From Corynespora cassiicola (Eukaryota > Ascomycota > Dothideomycetes > Pleosporales > Corynesporascaceae), in NCBI GenBank assembly GCA_022059125.1, contig JAEUWY010000004.1, positions 4,464,001 to 4,528,000 of the forward strand: 64,000 nt of DNA, written 5' to 3'. The translations under genes were made by a program, and so were the position numbers. The notes beneath the pieces were generated by a model that was not told the DNA's origin, made no database searches, and saw nothing but the letters and a program-made list of their open reading frames with translations. Shown here in pieces: positions 32,092 through 41,333 of the stretch. Position 1 is the stretch's first letter, and each line of letters starts with the position of its first letter.

Positions 32092-32544
32092 TCATATTGT
32101 AAACAGAATCAAGAACAAGGACTTACACTGCACATCCATATCCGGCCTCCCAATCTTCCGATCACTGTCCTTGCACCTCTGATCAATAAACTCGGTAAAT
32201 AGCCCCGCACACGAGTCCTCATCCCAATCGTCCTCGTCGATCCCGCCACACTTCTCGCCCAACTTCAGCGTCGCCGTGATGCCCGGTGCCTTGCCGACGA
32301 CGCCGCTGTGCGCCTTGAACTGGCCCGGGGCGCAGGCGGGGACCTGGGCACAGGCCCGCTTCACGGCGAGGTAGGCCCGCTTGGGGTCCGCGCTGCGGCC
32401 TACGCATTGGCCGTGGGTGCGGTCGAAGCACTTGTTTATGGAGGGCTTGTCGTCGCCTTTGTCTTTGCCTTTGCGGGGGGTAAAGGTGAGGGCGGAGATG
32501 GCGGGAAGGAGGAGGGTTAGGAGGGTGAGGAGGGGGATGCGCAT
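32092..32544 (-). CDS. Small secreted cysteine-rich protein (effector-like)
   Basis: The frame encodes 150 aa beginning with a signal peptide, MRIPLLTLLTLLLPAISA. The mature region has eight cysteines (INKC, GQC, RAC, PAC, EKC, DSC, QRC, VQC), enough for four disulfides, in a compact, charged protein. It is conspicuously more GC-rich than its surroundings. At the last cysteine codon there is a perfect donor, T|GTAAGT. If used with the CATAG acceptor 52 bases on, the new end is short (GYIRSVCDDTFVSLNY) and again supplies the eighth cysteine; if not, the protein ends SLFLILFTI. I cannot decide between the two. Size, secretion and Cys content fit effector-like proteins, but no family is recognised. 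Confidence 0.65.
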   Translation of the reverse strand: MRIPLLTLLTLLLPAISALTFTPRKGKDKGDDKPSINKCFDRTHGQCVGRSADPKRAYLAVKRACAQVPACAPGQFKAHSGVVGKAPGITATLKLGEKCGGIDEDDWDEDSCAGLFTEFIDQRCKDSDRKIGRPDMDVQCKSLFLILFTI

Positions 32545-33106
32545 CGTGTGAAAATATAAAGTCTTGGAAGATGAGATAAAGGTAGATTTGTGGCTTTAGC
32601 CTAAGACATGAGAGAGCCCCTGAGCCCCGTAGGTTGAGTGCTGGTGATGGTAGGTGGTTACAGCTGAGTGTTGAACGTCGAATCCGGAGTATATCATTCA
32701 GCCAAGAACTGCATCTATCCTATGAACAGGATTCATAGGACTTTCATGATAAGGGGCCACGTTATTTGTATTTGAAGAGCGGCTGTTGGGAGAGACAGCG
32801 TCCGTGAAAACCAATAGAAGATGAGAAGATAGAAATTGGGTGATAGGTCTGTGGTACAGCGTGCACTTGCACATGGAAAAGTCTTGCACTTATAAATGTG
32901 ACCTTTGGTCAGTCTTCTGCAAATCATCTTTTCCTTCCTATATCTACATGCTGCGCCCCTATTTATAAACGTTTAGACCGATTTACACTGATTAGATGGT
33001 CTTTTCTCCATGGTTGAGTTGATTACAGTCGTAGATATCCACACAGATGCCCTTCCATTCATAAATCTATTCCCTTATATTTCTTTACTTTTGCCGCTCC
33101 TGATTT
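32545..33106. other. AT-rich intergenic region between HET gene and small secreted protein
   Basis: Both flanking genes are on the minus strand. It contains the promoter of the secreted protein. Open frames here are short and without support. Confidence 0.5.
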
Positions 33107-34918
33107 CTAAACTCTATAGCTCAAGACCCCACTCCACAGCGTATCCTCGACAACCATGTTGTTTTTCATGATGATCCGACGAAGCCGCTGGTCAAATTGC
33201 AGAGAAGGATGTAGCAAACAATCTTGGTGATGGGTTTTATGCGTTGCATAATCCTTACAGAGGTTGGTGTGATATCTTCTGGCGTGGCCTATCAAATCAT
33301 CATACAGCATCGTTACTTCATACATGCTGCTGGTATTTGATGATCTCGAAGCAGTATTGACTTGCTTGAGAGAGATATGAACTACAAGTTCGTTCGTGAG
33401 CATGTACCAGCAATTGTTCTGTTCGAAGAAGCAATTACGAAGGCGAGCATCGTTCGAGGACTGAGAAGGGGAGAGAATAAAAACCCCAGGGGTTGCTGAC
33501 ATTACCCTGATCAACAAATCAAAAGAAGAAGTGTATCTCCCACTATTGTCATGTAGTTCCACGGTAATCCTCCTTTCCTCCGCATCCGGTGATGAAAAAT
33601 CCAGACACACAGATCTAGGATCTCTTTCATCATTCTTTTGTTTCAAAACATCTCGGACATTCTCCTCAAAACCACGGAGATTGTTCTGGGGATGTAGAGC
33701 TGCCCTGAACGTGAACGAAACCCGGCCTTCGCGTATGAAAGAAGGCTTGGCGACAGTCGAAATGAATATTCTTTGAGGCCTTAAAGCTACTTTCATGCGA
33801 AATCTCACGATGAAGGGTGGTGTAATTGTTCGAATAAACATGTCGTTACCATTTGTAGACGTCTCATCCTCGGTTAATTCCAAGCACACGTGCCATCCAT
33901 GTTTTAAAGGATAATCCCCTAAAATCGCGATGGTACGTCCAGGAGTCAGCCTCAGGCTGAAAGAAGGCCGCTTACTGAATTTGGTTCCATTGTAGAATAT
34001 AGGGGAATCAGATCCCGAAGAAAGATCGTTTACTGGTAGGAGAGGGAGATGAATCTCAAGCCCTTTTTGCGTTAAGCTAAAGATTTCTTGATTGCCCAGA
34101 CCTGGATTGAGCGAAGACATGGGCCCGAATTGGTCAATTTCTTCCGCAAGGCATCCGATTGTACGCGCATTTGCGAGTGAAGCTGGAGGGAGGCAACATA
34201 ATATGGATCGATCCATAGATTTTTTCATGATCGCTTCCTGAAGCCTAAAAAAGGCATTGGCGCCCCCTTCCCCGTATAACAGAGGCATATTGACGGAAAA
34301 CAATCCCATGAGAGAGTAAGCTCTATCTTCAGATCGCTTTGTTGTTCTCCCAGCTGCCCAGGACATGCGCTCGGCTATACTCTTCTGAGAAAGTCGGTCA
34401 ATCATGTCTCCCTTATGCTCGAGTATATTGGTTGGAATACCAGTAATGTGATTAATCACCGGAGATAATGCTCGACGTGTTCCAACATGTTCCCATTGAG
34501 AGTTCCGGAACCTTAACTTCCCAGGGGCGATAAGTTCCTGAAGTGTCCACCCACGAGAGAACCATCGCAGTTTGTCTTTTTCAGAGATGACCTTATGATG
34601 CAGATCTTCCAAAAATACATAGCACACGCTGCTGTTGAGATACCAGTTGAACATGGAATTGATAGCCTCTGTCAATTCGGAGCTGCTGCTTTTGTCGATA
34701 CAGCACGTGTCAACCCAGGCATACTCATATCCACCACGCTTTGCGATTTTGCAGCAGTTCTGGATTTTGTTCCATCCCTTTTTTCGTCGACCAGAGCCGT
34801 CGTTGATGTCTTGGAATGTCACCTCCTCTTCGCCCCATGTATGAGACAGTATGGCATAAGGTGGTATGTTGTCGAATCGCTCTTCAAGCTCAAGAGTACA
34901 CGTATTGAGAAGACGCAT
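33107..34918 (-). CDS. HET-domain protein (heterokaryon incompatibility type)
   Basis: A single exon encodes 603 aa, starting MRLLNTCTLELEERF. The HET domain occupies about residues 20-165 with its signatures: YAILSHTWGEEEVTFQDI, GGYEYAWVDTCCIDKSSSSE and WFSRGWTLQELIAPGKLRF. The common downstream tract RSEDRAYSLMGLFSVNMPLL, followed by YGEGG, is also present. The C-terminal 300 residues show no repeats or recognised domain. HET proteins trigger cell death when incompatible partners fuse, but most of the many genomic copies have no proven role. An in-frame ATG lies 24 codons upstream; the chosen start is the usual MRLL type. It sits beside the transporter gene in the accessory part of the window. 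Confidence 0.92.
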   Translation of the reverse strand: MRLLNTCTLELEERFDNIPPYAILSHTWGEEEVTFQDINDGSGRRKKGWNKIQNCCKIAKRGGYEYAWVDTCCIDKSSSSELTEAINSMFNWYLNSSVCYVFLEDLHHKVISEKDKLRWFSRGWTLQELIAPGKLRFRNSQWEHVGTRRALSPVINHITGIPTNILEHKGDMIDRLSQKSIAERMSWAAGRTTKRSEDRAYSLMGLFSVNMPLLYGEGGANAFFRLQEAIMKKSMDRSILCCLPPASLANARTIGCLAEEIDQFGPMSSLNPGLGNQEIFSLTQKGLEIHLPLLPVNDLSSGSDSPIFYNGTKFSKRPSFSLRLTPGRTIAILGDYPLKHGWHVCLELTEDETSTNGNDMFIRTITPPFIVRFRMKVALRPQRIFISTVAKPSFIREGRVSFTFRAALHPQNNLRGFEENVRDVLKQKNDERDPRSVCLDFSSPDAEERRITVELHDNSGRYTSSFDLLIRVMSATPGVFILSPSQSSNDARLRNCFFEQNNCWYMLTNELVVHISLKQVNTASRSSNTSSMYEVTMLYDDLIGHARRYHTNLCKDYATHKTHHQDCLLHPSLQFDQRLRRIIMKNNMVVEDTLWSGVLSYRV

Positions 34919-35256
34919 AGTGACACCAGTGACGAGGATGGAAACGAGCGGAAGAACCATGCAGCGAGTGTGGGCGGGGTAGCGATTCAAGATATCGGTG
35001 CTCAGCAGCCGAATGCCGGCCTAATAAGCGAAAGCGCAGCATGCTTTGGGGTGTCAGACCAGGGGCCAATTTGAGCGTCAGCCGGGTTTCTTATGCAACC
35101 TCGTGATTACAAGGCAGAGAACGCTGATTTTCGTCACAGCCTCACTTAGCAACTTGAGCACTCTATATCCTAGGGGAAACCCCGATTTGTGATGATTATT
35201 GCGATGTCTACTTTGGTGGCTGCCATGTATGAATGACAAGCAACTAGACGCCCATT
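34919..35256. other. Intergenic gap between HET gene and transporter gene
   Basis: Holds the HET gene promoter and the 3' UTR of the transporter gene. Nothing else seen. Confidence 0.5.
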
Positions 35257-36655
35257 CTATGCAGCCAAAAAGCTCAAGAAACTACCAGTGGTCAATCCAG
35301 CAACAAGGGAGAGAGACATGAAGCCTCCCGCAGCCTCGCGCTCACCGGGCTCCACCCATTCGGCAAAGCCCATCATGCAGTTGCTTCCCAAGATACCGTT
35401 AGAAACGCCGAATAAAAGTTGAACAACAAACAGATAGAAAACATCGGAACTAATGGCAGCACCTTTGCCGCCAATATTGCAAAGCAGGTATAAGGGGATG
35501 AATGCAGCTCTGCAGATCGAGAAGCAGAAGAGGATGCGGGGGTGGGATGTGAAATTGAAGACAGACAGGGCTGGCGCGAGACGACCGATTAGATCGCCAA
35601 TATTCCAAAAAAGGAAGGCCAGGGGTATGAAGGATGATGGTTGGAAAAGACGAGGTGCTTTTTCCGGATTCCGTACGCTGAGGATTTGCTGTGTGAAGAC
35701 TGGGAAAATCATTGTCACAGCAAAAGTGAGAAACAGTGCTCCCGCAAGCCAACATAGCTTGTTAAAAAGCCGTGTGAGAGGAACAGTCTTGCGTTCCATA
35801 GATGGACCGTCTTGCTCAAGATCGTCTGCTTCAAGTGTGTGTTTGATACGCTCTCGCGAGCCATGCCGAGAGAGGAGAAACAGAAAAGCACCCAGGGTCA
35901 AGGTGGATATGACGGTAGCCGTGAGAAAGTACGCAAAAGCAGAAGTGCTGGACTCTTGTGGGACACTATTGTCTGTCTCCTTTGGCGATACGGATAGTAC
36001 AGAGACGATCTGGGCAACACACGGCAGGACACCAGCAATGCCCTGGCCAGCCATGATACCCTGGGTGTACTCTTCCCTTCCGAACCCGGAGACATAGGCA
36101 AAGACACCGTTCTGGCACAGCCCGGTGGCTAAACTGGCACTGAAGACTACAACCATCAGAAATCCAAAATAGGTACCAGCTGTCACACCAAGGAACATGC
36201 GGGTCGACATGGCCAATAGCGTGAAGACGACTATGTTGAGGACGAGTGAGGCGATGATCCGCTTGGGATATGATGCTCGGGCTTGCATTTTAGTCAGGAC
36301 GATCATCGATCCCAGATTCCCTACTGTCGATACAGACAGTTCGGCGGACTGGAAGTTGCGGAGGAGGCGTTCGTCAGACTCGAAGCGGTGCTGGAAGTAG
36401 GGAGCAGCAGCAAGGAACATGTTCCTGAGAAGGATTAGAATATGGAGGCTCGTCAACTGCAGTAACGTACCAGGCCCAAAGCATGGCTACTCCAAGCAGC
36501 AAGAAGATGGAGTAATCGATCCATGAGAAGGCCTCAGCATCCGCGGGCTCAATACGCTCGCCATTTGGATCTTCTGAACCGCCTTCCAGCGGCTCATAGG
36601 AGCCACTAGTCTCATCGTTCTGCAAAAGGTCGCGAAGACGTCGCAACCGGTCCAT
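35257..36655 (-). CDS. Equilibrative nucleoside transporter (ENT/Fun26-like)
   Basis: Two exons (36471-36655, 35257-36424) give about 450 aa. The splice joins LLLGVAMLWAW to NMFLAAAPYFQHRF, rebuilding the PWN-type motif at the end of TM1 that marks the SLC29/ENT family. About eleven hydrophobic segments follow, including LFLTFAVTMIFPVFTQQIL, IPLAFLFWNIGDLIGRLAP (the conserved FNxxDxxGR region) and SNGILGSNCMMGFA. An acidic, hydrophilic N-terminus of about 45 residues faces the cytoplasm. Yeast Fun26 moves nucleosides across the vacuolar membrane; plasma-membrane location is equally possible here. The gene diverges from iwr1 with 384 bp between start codons. Confidence 0.92.
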
Positions 36656-37039
36656 TGTGGAAGCTGTGGTGGCCTATTAGTTCGGGATAGGATCAGGCCG
36701 GAGATAAGGGAATGAGCGACTACGGCAGTTGGGAGGGGAGAAGCTGATATATGAGAAGAACCATCTATGAAGGGAAAAGGCAGGCAGACATATTGCACAC
36801 GGCCCCGGAGTCAGGCGCAGCGATGGAGCTTGGATGTGCAGCTGATGAGGTGTCGGAGAGCCGCACATGATGTCGCGCGCACTGTCTTGGCGTTTACCCC
36901 TGCTAGCGCGTCGCTAGCCCGCCTTGTATGCCAGTCCCCACCACGATGCCCCTCTATGTTTTTCCACCCCACACCCACGCCCACGCCCTCGTGCCCTACA
37001 ATTGCAACACCTGCTGTCGCTACTGCATAATAAGAAGCC
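36656..37039. promoter_or_regulatory. Bidirectional promoter region (ENT transporter / IWR1)
   Basis: A 384-bp gap between the divergent start codons of the transporter and IWR1 genes. It is pyrimidine-rich immediately before the IWR1 start. No individual site is claimed. Confidence 0.5.
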
Positions 37040-38137
37040 ATGCCGCAGAACCCGCCTCAAACTCTCTCTGTGAAGCGGAAGCGCAACGACGCCCCCGTGG
37101 ATGCCCTTTTCTACGAACAGAGCAAACGGCAGAAGAACGCAAGTGTCGCGGCCGACGGAGAGACCAACGCATCGAACGGCCCACAGAGGAAGAAGCTCGA
37201 CATTCGATATCGCTATGTACGCGTTCAGAAAGAGAGTGCCGTTTCGTCGGAGCCGTTGGCTTCGCCAACCAGCCAAACGGAGCGCATCTTTCACATAGAT
37301 CGCAGCGGTGGAAATGCCGTCTTTGTGGAGCGAGATTTGGGAAGCAAGGATATCGAGATGGGAGGAACAGATCAGAAGGAGACTGCCGAGGCCCACAAGC
37401 AGGATGAGCCTCTGCGCGCACCCAGTCCACCACAGACCTCCCGGCCTCGAAAGCGTCCTGGCGCAAGCACGAAACTGCCTGCAAAGAAGCTGCCACCTGC
37501 AAAAAACACAGAGGTTAGCAATGGACCATCCGAGGAAATCATCCGGCAGTTTGAAGCCTTTTCCGAGGCCGTTGAGAAGGACATGGTCTCTCCAATGAAG
37601 AAAAACCCCAAGAGCCCTCACAAACGCCCGATGAGCCCCTCGAACTACAAGCCCAAAGTCGTCCCTCGATACCGCGACCGTCACCCTGAAGATGCCCCTG
37701 CCGAGACCATGCAAGTGGACGAGTATGTCATTGACACCTTCATCCGCGAGGAGATTCCCGTCGATGCCGATGGCAAGGAGCCCGAGTTTCAAGGCAACGT
37801 TGGTTATATCATGATGTCGGACGAGGACGCTCAATTGTTTTTCGAGGGCGAGGAGTCTGATTCTGAGACCATGACGGACGAGGATGACGAGAACGCAGAG
37901 GGGTACTACGCCAATGACTATCCCGAGGACGAGTTGAGCTCCGACGACGAATACGACCGTAATCCTTACAAGAGGGAGCACTACGCCATCTCCGAGGACG
38001 AAGACGCTGACCTAAACTACGACTCAGATGATGATGAGTATGACGTTGATGCCGACTTCGACGACGATGGTATCCCCCGCAAGAAGCTTATCCCACCCAA
38101 GAACCCAGGCTTTTGGGGTCTTGCCGGCGAGAAGTAG
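37040..38137 (+). CDS. iwr1: Iwr1-type RNA polymerase II nuclear import factor
   Basis: A single exon encodes 365 aa. The N-terminus, LSVKRKRNDAPVDALFYEQ, contains the conserved KRKR...P(V/L)DAL element. The C-terminal Iwr1 domain (about 225-320) reads DEYVIDTFIREEIP, then NVGYIMMSDEDAQLFF and ENAEGYYANDYPEDE, followed by an extended Asp/Glu-rich tail. Iwr1 binds assembled Pol II in the cytoplasm, carries it into the nucleus via importin alpha and is recycled. The basic N-terminus is consistent with a localisation signal. Length matches other Pezizomycotina members. Confidence 0.92.
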   Translation: MPQNPPQTLSVKRKRNDAPVDALFYEQSKRQKNASVAADGETNASNGPQRKKLDIRYRYVRVQKESAVSSEPLASPTSQTERIFHIDRSGGNAVFVERDLGSKDIEMGGTDQKETAEAHKQDEPLRAPSPPQTSRPRKRPGASTKLPAKKLPPAKNTEVSNGPSEEIIRQFEAFSEAVEKDMVSPMKKNPKSPHKRPMSPSNYKPKVVPRYRDRHPEDAPAETMQVDEYVIDTFIREEIPVDADGKEPEFQGNVGYIMMSDEDAQLFFEGEESDSETMTDEDDENAEGYYANDYPEDELSSDDEYDRNPYKREHYAISEDEDADLNYDSDDDEYDVDADFDDDGIPRKKLIPPKNPGFWGLAGEK

Positions 38138-39133
38138 CCCCTTGCGTTGCATGTTTGCGCTTCCACAGATACCCACCTTTTCCTGCATCTTGTCGAATAC
38201 CCTTCTCTCTACCCTCTGGTCTTCTACATTGCCTTCTTTTATGCATGTGCACTTTCTTGTGCAATCCCCACTTCTACTTAGCGTGCATTGCCCGCCTGCG
38301 GCTTACGAGTTACCAAGACAACCCTACACGAAGGAAGGGCTCCCACAGTGGTTTCATCAGCACATGGTTCGGCGAAGGAATGGCACATACCCATGTCTAC
38401 TCAATCTGCGCCTGGCCTATCTTGACGTACAACGAGGGCGACAGAGAAGAAGACAGTGATGGCCATACTAGAAACCCTATGTGGTGGGCATAATAGTTGC
38501 ATTATGCTGCAGCTCCAATCAAACCTCCACCGTAGACTATACGGGCCTCTCAGAAAGCGTTGTCATCTTGTCTTTGAAATAGTGATTAGCAGGCAGCCAG
38601 CACTGCGATGCCCTCACCATATACCTCACACCCCAAGCCCACAACTCCCACACGCATTTGCACCCCAAGCCCAGCCCAAACAACACAAAAAAAACCACAG
38701 ACGAACGTGATGATGTACTCGTAAAAAGCTCAATGCTACAAACAAACTCAGAAGGGGTATCTTGGAGAAATTACCATGGCGGCCATTCTCGGCCCCACCA
38801 GAAGGAGGCCAGGCCCATGGATCGATTCGCCTTCCCGCCCAAATGTGCCTGCCCTGTCCATCCCAATGATATGATGATATGACCTGTCCTGGCCCAACCC
38901 GCCCTGCGCCGAGTACCCTATTAAAAACGCCCACTAAAAGCAGAAACAAGGACAGGATGATGTGTGTGACTGGTACCGCAATAAAAACAAGAACAAGAGG
39001 AAAACACACACAAATAATGTTCCATGCATAGCCGCACACATTATCATGCCAGGTGGGTAGCAGACCTAGAGTGAATGCTTGATCATGGATAGAAGGAAGA
39101 AAACGCCGTTTACACCATGTATACGATGCACTC
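38138..39133. other. Convergent 3' region between IWR1 and SGF73
   Basis: About 1 kb with no supportable gene on either strand; it holds the two facing 3' UTRs. Open frames are short and lack domains. Confidence 0.55.
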
Positions 39134-40662
39134 TCATGACGCGCCCATGCTGGCTACGCTGGCGATGCTACCTTTGCGCTGCTGTGGGACGGGCCCGGGG
39201 AGTTGTCCCGGAAGGATTTGGCGGGGCCCCGAGTTGTTGGCGCCTGCCATGCTGATGGAGCTCTGGCGGCGACTGTTGAGGCCGCTACCGGAGGAACCGT
39301 CGAGGCCAGCGCTGAGCGGGGGAGCGAAGCCGCCCATGCCGCCTGCGCTATTGGGGAAGTTTTCTGTCGTAGCGCTTGTGGGGGCGCCCATCATGCCTAA
39401 GGCAAGGCCACGGCTGGTGCTCATGTTGTCGCCTCCAGGTGTGACATTGGAGTACATGGAGGACCCTGGGGGAGCGCCGAGGGCAGAGCGCACCATGTCC
39501 TTCATACGAATGTATTGGTATTTTGATCGCTGAGAGACGGGCGTGAAGGTAGTTAGAGGCCTGGGACGGTGTCGAGCGAGAGCTTGCATTATTGCTTCCT
39601 TCTCCTCGTCAGAGTCGACAGCACCGGAAGGCTCGAGATCCTCAGGGAGTGGTGCGTTTGCATCAATAGCGGCGCCTGTTGGGACATTAATATCGTCTCC
39701 AGTGAGGACTCGAAACTCGGGGATACTTACGCTGCTGTTTTGCCTGGTTCTTCTTCTGATATTGGGCTAGCAGCATATCGTACGGGAGGCTACGTCCAGG
39801 CACTGCTCTCTTGAGACCCATGCTATGACTCTTGCAGGTCAAACTTCGGGCACAGAAGCCGCCATTTGGAAGAGCAACACCACACTGCCTCTCGACATCG
39901 ACGGGCCCCTTGGGTTTTGCAGCCTTCTGTTTCGGCTCATCCTTCTTCTTCTTCTTAGCATTGGGTGCCTTCTCTGCATCACCATCGATTTTCCTCTTCT
40001 TGCCCTTCTTTGCTCCTTCTCCGTCCACTGCGCCTTTGATGGCCGATTTGCGCGCATTCTTACCAACATCGTCATCCTCCTTTTCTCCTTTCTCTTTGCG
40101 TAAGGCTGCATCTTTGGCCTCCTTGGCCTCCTTCTTCTTCTTGAGCTTCTCTTGCTTCTTGTTCAAACAGTCGCGAATGTGGCCGGCGGAGGAGGCGCGC
40201 AGTACTGGCCGGCGACAATGCTTGCATTGTACAACGTCTACCTTGTCTTCGAGGGGGCGGCCGGCAGAGAACCCAGCGAGGGTCTTCTCGTCCAAAGGGT
40301 TAACGAGCGGAGACGAGCCGACAGAAGGTGCGGGCTTGGAGTCTACGTCTGAAAGGTGTTAGCGATATGCCAGTACGAACAAATACCCCTATTGGTTAAG
40401 ATGTGAGAATACTTGCGCGAGAGGATACATACTTGTGGTGTCGCTCTCTTTCCAGTTGCCTGGTAGGGATGCCTTGGGGACAGGCTTCTTGACTTTCAGG
40501 GAGAAGACCTTCTTCTCCTTTTCGCCCAAAACGCTCTTGACAACGCTGGCATCTACAAGGCCTGATTTCGGGGATGAGGCCGGGGGAGGCGCTGCGACAC
40601 GTTAGCATGTCGCGTGGGGAGGGGCATAGTGGATGCGGCTACTCGCCTTTACGTGCGGCCAT
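39134..40662 (-). CDS. sgf73: SAGA complex subunit Sgf73 (ataxin-7-like, SCA7 domain)
   Basis: Four exons (40653-40662, 40433-40591, 39731-40348, 39134-39675) give about 442 aa. The SCA7 domain is clear: [20 protein letters not shown], then [20 protein letters not shown] (residues about 210-255). An N-terminal zinc-binding segment, [20 protein letters not shown], precedes it; this ZnF anchors the deubiquitinase module in yeast. A long Lys-rich stretch links the two, and a Gly/Ser-rich tail follows. Sgf73 tethers the Ubp8 H2B deubiquitinase module to SAGA. The first coding exon is only 10 nt (ATGGCCGCAC); splicing gives [15 protein letters not shown]. All phases agree. An alternative first exon cannot be fully excluded. 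Confidence 0.9.
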
Positions 40663-41333
40663 GATGACGACGCTTTCCCAACTGCCGGAGGATCTCGGTG
40701 GTCTATGGTGTCGTAGGAGGGGTTCGTATGGGTGCGAATATAGTTCCACAGGCGTTGTGAGTGCCCGCGCTGATGAGATAATGGGGGTCGTGATGGCGCG
40801 AGCTGTGGTGGCCGCGTCCGAGGCGCTTCCGAGCCCAGGAGCTACCCGGCCAGGTGCGCAGGAACGCCAATCAGATCACGTGATAACCAAACACTCAGTT
40901 CCACTGTCGACCACCACGGAGATGTAGCGAGGGAGTGATGATAGGTGTCGAGTTTTCTACATTAAATATACATGTATCTAGAGTTTTCAAATATTCCAAA
41001 GCTAACAATGCTGCCGCCGTCCATGTGCTATGCCATGCAATATCAGCACCATAACTAGAACTCCATGAAAGCTACCTTTCAGATGCCCCAAGCCACATAG
41101 CGACAGCCATATGGCGAGTAGAAAGTAAGCACGTCCATTGAACACCGAGCCTTTCTATACGTTCCCGCCCATGCTCTCGGGAATACTGATACAGACCAAA
41201 CTCCTAGGGAAATGCGCAGTGGGTAGACTGGTATCTAGCACTGACGATCCCGAGATACTTCACCTCGGGAGACAGACTCCGATAACGCCGATTCAAACCA
41301 GGTTGTCGTTACTCATGCCCGCAATAGGAGACA
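40663..41333. other. Intergenic region between ITC1 and SGF73
   Basis: Both genes are on the minus strand. It holds the SGF73 promoter and the 3' UTR of ITC1. No additional gene seen. Confidence 0.5.

Noticed and set aside
37020..37981. 355-codon minus-strand frame opposite IWR1
   Set aside because: Antisense shadow of the IWR1 coding sequence; the plus strand carries the recognised domain.
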